Source: Opitutaceae bacterium
Lineage (GTDB): Bacteria; Verrucomicrobiota; Verrucomicrobiia; Opitutales; Opitutaceae
Length of the DNA stretch: 64,000 nucleotides
Direction: 5' to 3'
NCBI GenBank assembly: GCA_027482185.1
Contig: JAIXWF010000016.1
Span: forward strand, 1-64,000
Program-made: the position numbers and the translations under genes
Shown here: one piece after another, positions 27,595 through 34,277 of the stretch
Position numbering within the stretch: the first letter of the stretch is position 1
Layout: every line of letters starts with the position of its first letter
Notes under the pieces: model-generated
Databases searched by the model: none
What the model saw: only the letters and a program-made list of their open reading frames with translations
What the model was told of the DNA's origin: nothing

Positions 27595-28254
27595 GTGCTC
27601 CGCCGCGCCGCCGCGTTTCTCGCTCTCGCCGCCGCGGCCTGCGCCGCGGAAACCGCCGTTCCGCCTCCGACCGGGAATCTCGCCGCTTGGCACGTCGAAC
27701 AGATGGCCGGCGGCGACGTCATCGTCCGCGACGGCACCCTCGTCATCCGCGATGCCGCCGGGGCCACGGTCTGGTACCGCGAGAAACTCACCGCCCCGGT
27801 CGAGATCAGCTACGACGTCACCGTCGTTTCCCGCGGCGGGCCCTTCGACCGCGTCTCCGATTTGAACTGTTTCTGGATGGCGACGGATCCGAAAGCGCCG
27901 GACCGCATCCCGTCCGGCCGCAGCGGCAAATTCTCCGATTACGATTCGTTGCTCACCTACTACGTCGGCTACGGCGGCAACAACAACCGCACCACCCGTT
28001 TCCGCCGCTACGACGGCACCGCCGCGCGCCCGCTCTTGCCGGAACACGATCTCTCCGAACCGCGCGTCTTGCTCGAAGGCAATCGCACCTACCGCATCCG
28101 CCTCGTGGCCCGCGACGGCGTCGCCGAGTATTGGCGCGACGGCGAAAAGATCTTCACCTTCCGCGATCCCGCCCCGTTGACGTCCGGCTGGTTCGCCTTC
28201 CGCACGGTGAAGAGCCACCTCGAGGTGAGGAATTTCAAGGTGGGAAAACCCTGA
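27595..28254 (+). CDS. DUF6250-like secreted beta-sandwich protein
   Basis: Secreted protein of 219 residues starting with GTG seven bases after the M28 peptidase stop. Signal peptide 1-18. The sequence matches the DUF6250 pattern of Verrucomicrobia and Bacteroidetes (SDLNCFWMATDPKAPDR, then YYVGYGGNNNRTTRFRRYDG, and WFAFRTVKSHLEVRNFKV at the end), a concanavalin-like jelly roll often found with polysaccharide lyases. No catalytic residue is known for the family; a carbohydrate-binding or rhamnogalacturonan-related role is an inference. Confidence 0.78.
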   Translation: MLRRAAAFLALAAAACAAETAVPPPTGNLAAWHVEQMAGGDVIVRDGTLVIRDAAGATVWYREKLTAPVEISYDVTVVSRGGPFDRVSDLNCFWMATDPKAPDRIPSGRSGKFSDYDSLLTYYVGYGGNNNRTTRFRRYDGTAARPLLPEHDLSEPRVLLEGNRTYRIRLVARDGVAEYWRDGEKIFTFRDPAPLTSGWFAFRTVKSHLEVRNFKVGKP

Positions 28255-28263
28255 GGCAAAACC

Positions 28264-28291
28264 GGAGTGCGGAGACCGGAAACCGGAAAAG
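28264..28291. repeat. Heptamer array (4 units, GGAAACC type)
   Basis: GGAGTGC, GGAGACC, then GGAAACC and GGAAAAG in phase, beginning nine bases after the DUF6250 stop, purine-rich on its sense strand. The segment 28270-28284 is an exact 15-base inverted copy of 28369-28383, so the transcript could close an 84-base loop. Confidence 0.78.
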
Positions 28292-28368
28292 CTGAAGGCA
28301 CCCAACACGTCCTCTTCTCGGCAACCGCAGACCAAACGCGCCCATCGAGCGAGCGACGTCTCAATTCA

Positions 28369-28438
28369 GGTTTCCGGTCTCCGGTCTCCGCATACCGGTT
28401 TTCATCAATTCGCATTTCGCAATCCGCATTCCGCAATT
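28369..28438. repeat. Heptamer array (10 in-phase units) upstream of the MazG-like gene
   Basis: Ten consecutive 7-base units without a phase break: GGTTTCC, GGTCTCC, GGTCTCC and two relatives, a transition unit ATCAATT, then CGCATTT, CGCAATC, CGCATTC and CGCAATT. Two different unit families share one phase. The array ends six bases before the ATG of the MazG-like gene. The terminal GCAATTATCCCC is repeated at the far end of the array that follows that gene, so the gene is bracketed by related sequence. Confidence 0.85.
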
Positions 28439-28444
28439 ATCCCC

Positions 28445-28759
28445 ATGTCCCTCCCCGCCCTCACCGCCCGTGCCCTCGAGATCCGCGCCGCGTTTGCGGC
28501 GGCCGAAACGCAGCGCCAAGGCCGGCCCTGGACGCGCGCGGAAATCATGCAGGGCTTCGTCGGCGACGTCGGCGACCTGATGAAACTCGTGATGGCGAAG
28601 GAAGGCGTGCGGGACATTCCCGACGCCGACCGCAAACTCGGCCACGAGCTCGCCGACTGCCTCTGGTCCGTCCTCGTGCTGGCTTCGCTCTACGGCGTCG
28701 ACCTGGAAGCCGAATTCCGCCGCACGATGGACGAACTCGAAAAGAAACTCGGGCAATAG
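28445..28759 (+). CDS. MazG-like nucleotide pyrophosphohydrolase family protein
   Basis: All-alpha protein of 104 residues that resembles the small MazG-like NTP pyrophosphohydrolases. The ExxD motif is present (HELADCLW near 77), and the segment RAEIMQGFVGDVGDLMKLVM occupies the place of the usual EExxE helix, with aspartates in place of the glutamates. Whether it hydrolyses nucleotides is therefore uncertain. It is tightly bracketed by heptamer arrays: one ends six bases before the ATG and another starts directly after the stop codon. No clear ribosome site fits between the repeat and the ATG. Confidence 0.78.
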   Translation: MSLPALTARALEIRAAFAAAETQRQGRPWTRAEIMQGFVGDVGDLMKLVMAKEGVRDIPDADRKLGHELADCLWSVLVLASLYGVDLEAEFRRTMDELEKKLGQ

Positions 28760-28885
28760 ATTGCGGATTTCGGATTGCGAATTGCGGATTTCCCCAATCC
28801 GCGGAACTCCGAACTCCGAACTCCGAACTCCGAACTCCGGATTCCGGAGCAATCCGAAATCCGAAATTCGAAACTCGCAATTATC
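28760..28885. repeat. Heptamer array (18 in-phase units, several families)
   Basis: 126 bases composed entirely of 7-base units in one phase, starting at the base after the MazG-like stop codon and ending seven bases before the DUF1080 stop codon. Left part: ATTGCGG and relatives (5 units); centre: CGGAACT then four exact CCGAACT units (equivalently GAACTCC five times at 28804-28838); right part: AATCCGA twice, AATTCGA and relatives. The two flanks are of opposite polarity, so each convergent gene sees the purine-richer strand as its own sense strand, and they can pair imperfectly. Confidence 0.92.
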
Positions 28886-28892
28886 CCCCCGG

Positions 28893-29552
28893 TCAGGGCA
28901 GCACGCGCAGCTTGATATTCCGGTACAGCACGCGGCTCTCCGGATCATGGCCCTGGATCGCGATCGTGCCGCTGCCGATCTTGCGGCCGTCCATCTTCGG
29001 CGGCGGGGCCGCCGGGGTCGGCTCGGTGAAGTCGATGATCTGCTTCCCGTTCACGAAGGTCTGCACCCGCTTGCCCTCGACGCGCACGACCATCGTGTAC
29101 CACTCGCCGTCCTTCGCCGGCGCGACGGCGTTGTCCTTCACGGCATAGAGACCGGCGCCCTTCTTCACGTCCTTGTGCGTGTTGTTCACCTGCACCTCGA
29201 AGCCCTTCGCCGGCCAGCCGGTCTCCTGGTATTCGGTGTGGAAGTACACGCCCGAGTTCGCGTTCGGGAACGTCTTGATATCGAGCGTGAGCTCGAAGTT
29301 CTTGAAATTCGCGCCGCCCACCGGACCCGTGTAGAAGAGGTGCGAGCGTTTGCCGAAGACGACGAGCTCGCCGTCCTTCACGCTGAACGCGTCCTTGTTC
29401 TCGCTGGCCTTCCAGCCATTGAGGCTCTTGCCGTCGAAGAGCAGGTTCCAACCCGCGGATTTTTCCGCGGCCGTCAGGGTATTGTGGTCCGCGGCGACCG
29501 CGCAGTGCAGGGCCGAGACGCAGAGCAGGGAGAGGGCGAGGGTTCGTTTCAT
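28893..29552 (-). CDS. 3-keto-disaccharide hydrolase family protein (DUF1080)
   Basis: Secreted DUF1080 protein of 219 residues, signal peptide 1-21, then the jelly-roll domain with typical blocks GWNLLFDGKSLNGWKAS, ANSGVYFHTEYQE, KDGEWYTMVVRVEGKRV and IAIQGHDPESRVLYRNIKL. Family members hydrolyse 3-keto-glycosides made by oxidoreductases during sugar catabolism; many are only predicted. The gene is convergent with the MazG-like gene and divergent from the YdjM-like gene (110 bases between starts). Confidence 0.92.
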   Translation of the reverse strand: MKRTLALSLLCVSALHCAVAADHNTLTAAEKSAGWNLLFDGKSLNGWKASENKDAFSVKDGELVVFGKRSHLFYTGPVGGANFKNFELTLDIKTFPNANSGVYFHTEYQETGWPAKGFEVQVNNTHKDVKKGAGLYAVKDNAVAPAKDGEWYTMVVRVEGKRVQTFVNGKQIIDFTEPTPAAPPPKMDGRKIGSGTIAIQGHDPESRVLYRNIKLRVLP

Positions 29553-29662
29553 GGGGAAGAAAGAGCCGGCACGTTGGCGGGCCGGCGCGCGGACGGCGAG
29601 TCCGGTTTTGCGAATGCGCGCCGGGCGATTGCCCCGGACGGTTTCGTCGCTTTCCTCCCCGC

Positions 29663-30700
29663 GTGGATCCCGTCACCCATGTTTTGCTCGGCGCCGGTCT
29701 CGGCTACGCCGTCGCCGGCCGTCGTCTCGGCCGCAGCGCCGCCCTCGCCGGCGGGCTCGCGGCCTTCGTGCCCGACGCGGACATCTTCATCGGCAGCGCG
29801 ACCGATCCCCTCCTCGCGATCGAGATGCACCGGGGTTTCACGCACGCGCTGATTTTCGTGCCGGTCGGCGCCGCCGTCGTCGCCGCGCTGTGGCTCACGC
29901 GGCCCGCCTGGCGCGAACGCCGCCGTTGGCTCGCCCTCTGGGGCGTCTGCGCCCTCGCCTACCTCAGCCACACCTTGCTCGACGCCGCGACCAGCTACGG
30001 CACCCAGCTGCTCTGGCCGTTCTCCCGCACCCGCACGGGCTGGGATCTCATTTCGATCATCGATCCGATCTTCACCCTCGCGCTGCTCGCCGGCCTGGTG
30101 CTCTCGCTGGTCCGCCAAACCATCCGTCCCGTCGCCTTGGCCCTCGTCTTTGCCGCCGGCTACCTCGCCCTCGGCGGCGTGCAACGCGGCCGCGCGGCCG
30201 ATGCGCAGCAACAACTCGCCGCCGCCCGCGGCCACCGGATCGAACGCACGGAACTCATGCCGACGATGGCCAACCAACTCGTCTGGCGTTCCATCTACGT
30301 GCACGCCGGAAACATCTACAGCGACCGCATCCGCACCGGCTGGTTTTCCGCGCCGACCGTCCGCGAAGGCTGGCACCTGCCCGTCGTCGGCCCGGCCGAC
30401 CTCTCGCCCGCCGAACGCGCCCGCGACCGCCGCGCTTCCTTCACCCGGTTCGCCTGGTTTTCCGAAGGCTGGGTCGCCCGCAGCCCGCAGGACCCGACTT
30501 TGCTCGCCGACATGCGGTACACGCTGTCCGCCGAAGCCTTCGATCCGATCTGGGGCATCCGCTTCAACGCGCCCGACGCCTCCGCCGACGTCGTCTGGAT
30601 CAACCGCTCCCGCGACCGCCGGGTCAGTCCCAAGGATACGTGGAACGAAATCGTCGGCCGCGATCCCCGCTTCCGTCCCGCCCCGCCGATCCCGCGCTAG
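29663..30700 (+). CDS. YdjM/DUF457-type metal-dependent membrane hydrolase
   Basis: Inner-membrane protein of 345 residues with a GTG start. The first 175 residues follow the YdjM (LexA-regulated, membrane-bound metal-dependent hydrolase) pattern: MDPVTHVLLGAGLGY, FVPDADIFIG, HRGFTHALIFVPVG and LSHTLLDAATSYGTQLLWPF, with His and Asp residues that could bind metal, and about four membrane spans. Residues 180-345 form a soluble domain typical of longer family members. The true substrate is not known for the family. Convergent with the GNAT gene; the space between holds heptamer arrays. Confidence 0.85.
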   Translation: MDPVTHVLLGAGLGYAVAGRRLGRSAALAGGLAAFVPDADIFIGSATDPLLAIEMHRGFTHALIFVPVGAAVVAALWLTRPAWRERRRWLALWGVCALAYLSHTLLDAATSYGTQLLWPFSRTRTGWDLISIIDPIFTLALLAGLVLSLVRQTIRPVALALVFAAGYLALGGVQRGRAADAQQQLAAARGHRIERTELMPTMANQLVWRSIYVHAGNIYSDRIRTGWFSAPTVREGWHLPVVGPADLSPAERARDRRASFTRFAWFSEGWVARSPQDPTLLADMRYTLSAEAFDPIWGIRFNAPDASADVVWINRSRDRRVSPKDTWNEIVGRDPRFRPAPPIPR

Positions 30701-30739
30701 CGCCCGTCGAATCCGCGGCATCGACCTTCGGAAACGTTG

Positions 30740-30820
30740 CTTTCGGCTGTCTTCGTTCGCCTTTCGACCTTCGCCTTCCGTCCTAGATCGGTCTTTCAAC
30801 TTCCGACTTTCACCTTTCAA
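30740..30820. repeat. Heptamer arrays (CTTTCGG and CTTTCAA types)
   Basis: Seven units in phase at 30740-30788 (CTTTCGG, CTGTCTT, CGTTCGC and relatives) and, after a 4-base shift, four units at 30793-30820 (CTTTCAA, CTTCCGA, CTTTCAC, CTTTCAA). The second block ends 18 bases before the stop of the minus-strand GNAT gene and reads TTGAAAG on that gene's sense strand. Confidence 0.75.
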
Positions 30821-30838
30821 CCGCCGCCCCCCGGGCGG

Positions 30839-31267
30839 CTATAGGTTCCGTCCCATCGGCTCGGCCGACGCCAACGTTTCCCAGCCCTGCCGTGCCCAGA
30901 AATCGCGGCCCGCGTCGTTGTCGCGTGCGACCAGAATCAGCACCCGCTCGACGCCGTCGGCGCGCAGCGCGGCAACCGCCCGCTCGACCAATTCCCGCCC
31001 GATCCCGCGGCGGCGTTGGTCCGGCGCCACCGCCAAGTGGTAAAGCAACCCGCGGCGCCCGTCGTGCCCCGCGAGCACCGCCCCGGCCAATGCCGTGGCG
31101 GCAACGGACTCCGCCACAAAGCTCATCCCGGGATTGCGTTTCAGATAAGCCGCCAGCTGCTCCGGCCGATCGCCCTCCGCGAGTTCCACGCCTTCGGCCT
31201 GCGCCCAAAGCGCGGTCGCCGCCGGCAAATCGGCCTCGGTCATCGGTCGGTAACGCAAGTCGCCCAT
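30839..31267 (-). CDS. GNAT family N-acetyltransferase
   Basis: Small acetyl-CoA-dependent transferase of 142 residues. Motif A, the acetyl-CoA pyrophosphate loop, is intact at 80-90 (VAPDQRRRGIG), followed by RELVERAVAALRADG and the C-terminal RDFWARQGWETL typical of the family. I start at ATG 31267 (MGDLRYRPMTEAD), where the fold begins, and not at an ATG 17 codons upstream. The acceptor substrate cannot be inferred. The gene is divergent from the SGNH hydrolase gene, with 92 bases between starts. Confidence 0.9.
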   Translation of the reverse strand: MGDLRYRPMTEADLPAATALWAQAEGVELAEGDRPEQLAAYLKRNPGMSFVAESVAATALAGAVLAGHDGRRGLLYHLAVAPDQRRRGIGRELVERAVAALRADGVERVLILVARDNDAGRDFWARQGWETLASAEPMGRNL

Positions 31268-31359
31268 GGGTTCTCGCCCACCTTTCCCGGTGCACTCCCG
31301 CGCGGCAAGCCCGCGCAACCGGCTCGATTCGCGGCCCGGCGCAGTGCACGTTCGCCCCG

Positions 31360-32121
31360 ATGTCCTTCTCGTCGCCCCGCTTCCAGCGCTACGTCGCCCT
31401 CGGCGACAGCTCGACGGCCGGCATCGACGATCCCGACGGCACCGGCGGCTATCTCGGTTGGTCCCAGCGCCTCGCGCGCCTGATCGCCGCCCATTCGCCC
31501 GACTTGCTTTACGCCAACTTCGCCGCCCGCGGCCTGACCACCGCCGAAGTCCGCAGCCGCCAACTCGCGCCCGCCCTCGCGCTCCGGCCGGACCTCGCGA
31601 CGGTGTTCTGCGGGACCAACGACGTGACCGGCCGCCGCTTCGATCCCGCCGCCGTGGGCGCGGACCTCGCCGCGCTGTTCGGGCCGCTCGCCGCGCAAGG
31701 CGCGACCGTGCTCACGTTCACGTTGCCCGACCTTTCCCCCGTGATGCCGCTCGCCCGGCTCATCGCGCCGCGCATCGCCGCCCTCAACCGCGAGATCGCC
31801 GCGGCCGCCCGCGGGGCCGGCGCCCGGCTCGTGGACTTCGCCGCGTATCCAGTCGCCACGGACGCGCGGCTGTGGAGCGAGGATCGCATCCATGCCAACG
31901 CCGCCGGCCACGCCCGCATCGCCGCCGCGCTGGCCCACACCCTCGGCCTGCCGGGTGCCGACGCCGGTTGGCAGGCGCCGTTGCCGCCGCTTCCGCCCCC
32001 GGGACTCGCGGCGCGCACCGCCGCCGAGTTCCGCTGGTGGCGCCGCCATTTCCTGCCGTGGCTCGCCGCTCCCGGCGGCGCGGAGCCGCCTCCCAAGCGG
32101 CCGTTTCTCGCCCCGCCCTGA
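31360..32121 (+). CDS. SGNH/GDSL hydrolase
   Basis: Esterase-family protein of 253 residues without a signal peptide. The SGNH blocks are present: catalytic serine S17 in YVALGDSSTAG, block III CGTNDVTGRR with N87, and block V D175/H178 in SEDRIHANAAGH. Substrates of the family range from lipids to acetylated sugars; none can be chosen here. The last 60 residues are proline-rich and may be disordered. Start ATG 31360. Confidence 0.92.
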   Translation: MSFSSPRFQRYVALGDSSTAGIDDPDGTGGYLGWSQRLARLIAAHSPDLLYANFAARGLTTAEVRSRQLAPALALRPDLATVFCGTNDVTGRRFDPAAVGADLAALFGPLAAQGATVLTFTLPDLSPVMPLARLIAPRIAALNREIAAAARGAGARLVDFAAYPVATDARLWSEDRIHANAAGHARIAAALAHTLGLPGADAGWQAPLPPLPPPGLAARTAAEFRWWRRHFLPWLAAPGGAEPPPKRPFLAPP

Positions 32122-32177
32122 GCCCCGGTTGCAATCCCCCCGGCCCAACGGCCGGCTCTCGCCCGTCCGCGATCGCC

Positions 32178-32843
32178 TCAGTCCGCCGCCCGCTTCGCCG
32201 GGTTGCGCACCCGATATTTCAGGTGCGAAACCCCGGGACCGGCCAAGGTCCGGACGAGTTCGAGGTTCACGTTTTCATCCGCGACGCGGTCGAGCAGGCG
32301 CTCGCCGCCGCCGAGCAAGATCGGCGCGACGTGCAGTTCCAATTCGTCGAGGAAACCGGCCGCGAGGTACTGCTGCACGGTCCGCGCCCCGCCGGCGAGA
32401 TTCACGTCCCGGTCGCCCGCCGCCGCGCGGGCCTGCTCCAGCGCGGACGCGATGCCGTCGGTCACAAAATGAAACGTCGTGCCGCCCGCCATGACGAGCG
32501 GCTCCCGCGCATGATGCGTCAGCACGAACACCGGATGCCCGTACGGCGGCGTCTCGCCCCACCAGCCGCGCCACGGATTTTCACCCCAGGGTCCGCGGAC
32601 CGGGCCGAACATGTTGCGCCCCATCACGGTCGCGCCGACGTGCGCGAACATCTCGCGCATCACGTCGTCGTTCACCCCGGTTTCGCCGCCGTCGCCGCCG
32701 ATCATCGCCCGGAACGTGCGGGTCGGAAACACCCATTCGTGCAGGCGCCGGGCGCCTTCGCCGAGCGGATTGGCCGCGCTTTGGTTCGGCCCGGCGACAT
32801 AGCCGTCGAGCGAGATCGTGATACTGCAGCGGAGTTTGCTCAT
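32178..32843 (-). CDS. RibD C-terminal/dihydrofolate reductase family protein
   Basis: Cytosolic protein of 221 residues of the RibD-C superfamily. The N-terminus LRCSITISLDGYVAGPNQS, the NADPH-site block VGATVMGRNMFGPVRGPW and the late blocks NLAGGARTVQQYLAAGFLDE and LHVAPILLGGGERL define the family. Members outside riboflavin and folate metabolism are mostly uncharacterised reductases and are common as accessory genes. Start ATG 32843. Confidence 0.9.
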   Translation of the reverse strand: MSKLRCSITISLDGYVAGPNQSAANPLGEGARRLHEWVFPTRTFRAMIGGDGGETGVNDDVMREMFAHVGATVMGRNMFGPVRGPWGENPWRGWWGETPPYGHPVFVLTHHAREPLVMAGGTTFHFVTDGIASALEQARAAAGDRDVNLAGGARTVQQYLAAGFLDELELHVAPILLGGGERLLDRVADENVNLELVRTLAGPGVSHLKYRVRNPAKRAAD

Positions 32844-32918
32844 GGGTGATTATTGAAAGGCAGCTGGGCTTTGCAGTGAACCGGCGGTATCGGGTCGCTG
32901 CGAAGATTCGGATTGGGC

Positions 32919-32942
32919 GCCGGTCGGCAAAAACCGACCGGC
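32919..32942. terminator. Hairpin with 9-bp perfect stem
   Basis: GCCGGTCGG (32919-32927), loop CAAAAA, CCGACCGGC (32934-32942). It lies 75 bases upstream of the RibD-like gene and 94 bases beyond the stop of the SRPBCC gene, both on the minus strand, so it may end the SRPBCC transcript. No T tract follows on the minus strand, so a factor-independent terminator is not certain. Confidence 0.4.
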
Positions 32943-32991
32943 ATGGCTGATGCAGAAGACGAATGCCGCCACCACCCAGCGCGATTCCGTT

Positions 32992-33019
32992 CTTTCAACG
33001 TTCAACCTTCATCTTTCAA
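32992..33019. repeat. Heptamer array (4 units, CTTTCAA type)
   Basis: CTTTCAA, CGTTCAA, then CCTTCAT and CTTTCAA in phase, ending 16 bases from the stop codon of the minus-strand SRPBCC gene. On that gene's sense strand the units read TTGAAAG, the same family and polarity as at 18459-18486 and 30793-30820. Confidence 0.8.
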
Positions 33020-33035
33020 CCGCGGACAGCCCACC

Positions 33036-33482
33036 TCAGGCCGGCATCTCCGGTTCGACCAACCGCGCCAACTGCGCCAGCGAGTCTTGCCAGCCCAGGT
33101 AGCACATTTCCGCCGGGATGACCGCCGGCACGCCCGCCTGGACGATGGCGACGTCGGTGCCGCAGCTGACCTTGGTCAGCGTCACCGTCACCTCGATCAC
33201 CCCCGGCAAATTCGGATCGTCGAACTTGTCCGTGTAACGGAGTTTTTCGTTCGGCACCAATTCGAGATAGGTGCCGCCGAAGGCATGGCTTTGGCCGCTG
33301 GCGAAATGGGTGAACGACATCCGGAAGGTGCCGCCGACTTTGGCGTCGAGGTGCTCGATCGCCGCCGTGTAGCCGTACGGCGGCAGCCAGCGGCACATGG
33401 CCGCCGGCTCGAGAAACGCACGGTAGATTTTTTCCGGCGGTGAACGCAAAACACGGTGCAGGCGGATGGTATGGGTAGACAT
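33036..33482 (-). CDS. SRPBCC/AHSA1 domain protein
   Basis: Small START/Bet v1-fold protein of 148 residues. The family signature is complete: a N-terminal strand HTIRLHRVLRSPPEKIYRAF with LEPAAMCRWLPPYG, then VGGTFRMSFTH and the final helix MCYLGWQDSLAQLARLVE. AHSA1-type proteins bind hydrophobic ligands or, in eukaryotes, Hsp90; the bacterial role is generally unknown. Start ATG 33482. Confidence 0.9.
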   Translation of the reverse strand: MSTHTIRLHRVLRSPPEKIYRAFLEPAAMCRWLPPYGYTAAIEHLDAKVGGTFRMSFTHFASGQSHAFGGTYLELVPNEKLRYTDKFDDPNLPGVIEVTVTLTKVSCGTDVAIVQAGVPAVIPAEMCYLGWQDSLAQLARLVEPEMPA

Positions 33483-33863
33483 GGCGGTATACGGGCCGGA
33501 CGCACGGCGCGCCCGTTCGGTAGCAACGAAACAGCCGCCCGCGGACGGACATGGCCACTGCATTTTCCCGCCGTTGGGTCGAAACTGTCCGGTCGCCTCG
33601 ATTTCTCCGGCCAAGACTTCGCCCGGGGCCTCGGAGTGCCGTCGCGCCCCGATGAACGGATTGTAATCGCGCGCCCGGCAACTTCCCGCGTCACCCTGCG
33701 TCAGTCCTCGCGGCCGGATGTCCGGACCACCCTGCCTCCCGCTCCATGTCCGACGTGCATCCGTCTCATCTTCCGCCCCGCCTCCGCGCGGCCCGCCCGG
33801 TATCTGCCGCGCCGAAACCGGCCTAGGACTGAAAACCGGCTCCCCGGCTCGGCCCCAATCTCG
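33483..33863. other. 381-base divergent intergenic region, nothing recognised
   Basis: Space between the SRPBCC start (minus) and the start of the small plus-strand gene at 33864. It must carry both promoters, but I see no palindrome, repeat or convincing -35/-10 pair. A plus-strand frame stays open through it, yet its codons look like non-coding GC-rich sequence and it has no domain. Confidence 0.5.
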
Positions 33864-34247
33864 ATGGCATGGCATCTCACTTATGAAGGGTCGCTGGCGG
33901 TGTTTGTTGTCTCCGTCACCGGGCCGCTCTCGGGCGCGGACGTGATCGCGGCCACGGTCCGGATGGCCGGCCATCCGGAGTTTCGGCCCGGCGCCCTCGT
34001 GCTCTACGATTTTCTGAAGCTCGACGCTGCCGCCGATCCCGCAACCGTCACCTCCGCCGGCGCCTTCGACCGGGTGTTTGCGCCGACTGCACGGCGGGCA
34101 TTTGTCGTCGACCGCACGGTGCTCCGCAGATTCGCCGCCGGCATCGGGACCTTCCCGACCGCCGGCGAAATGAAGGTGTTCGCCGATCGCGCCGCCGCCT
34201 TGGATTGGCTCCACGCCGGCGCCCCGCCCGGGAAACACCTGATCTAG
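33864..34247 (+). CDS. Small hypothetical protein, possibly STAS/SpoIIAA-like
   Basis: Unrecognised cytosolic protein of 127 residues. The alternation of strands and helices (LTYEGSLAVFVVSVTGPLSG, PGALVLYDFLKLDAA, RRAFVVDRTVLRRFAAGIG, MKVFADRAAALDWL) resembles SpoIIAA-like/STAS proteins that respond to or bind small molecules, but this is only a fold impression. The start ATG 33864 was chosen because the protein-like pattern begins there, although the frame is open further upstream. It is convergent with the gene ending at 34278. Confidence 0.55.
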   Translation: MAWHLTYEGSLAVFVVSVTGPLSGADVIAATVRMAGHPEFRPGALVLYDFLKLDAAADPATVTSAGAFDRVFAPTARRAFVVDRTVLRRFAAGIGTFPTAGEMKVFADRAAALDWLHAGAPPGKHLI

Positions 34248-34277
34248 GCCCCAGCACCGGAAAACCCGACCGCGGCC

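Noticed and set aside
28445-28759. Insertion sequence or cassette transposition unit around the MazG-like gene
   Set aside because: No transposase, no target-site duplication that I can define; the bracketing by repeats is reported only as a finding to test.
28760-28885. Possible CRISPR array
   Set aside because: Units are only seven bases, contiguous and without spacers; no cas gene is present in the window.
33483-33863. Coding extension of the small gene at 33864
   Set aside because: The frame is open but codon pattern and composition look non-coding, and it would run over the SRPBCC start region.
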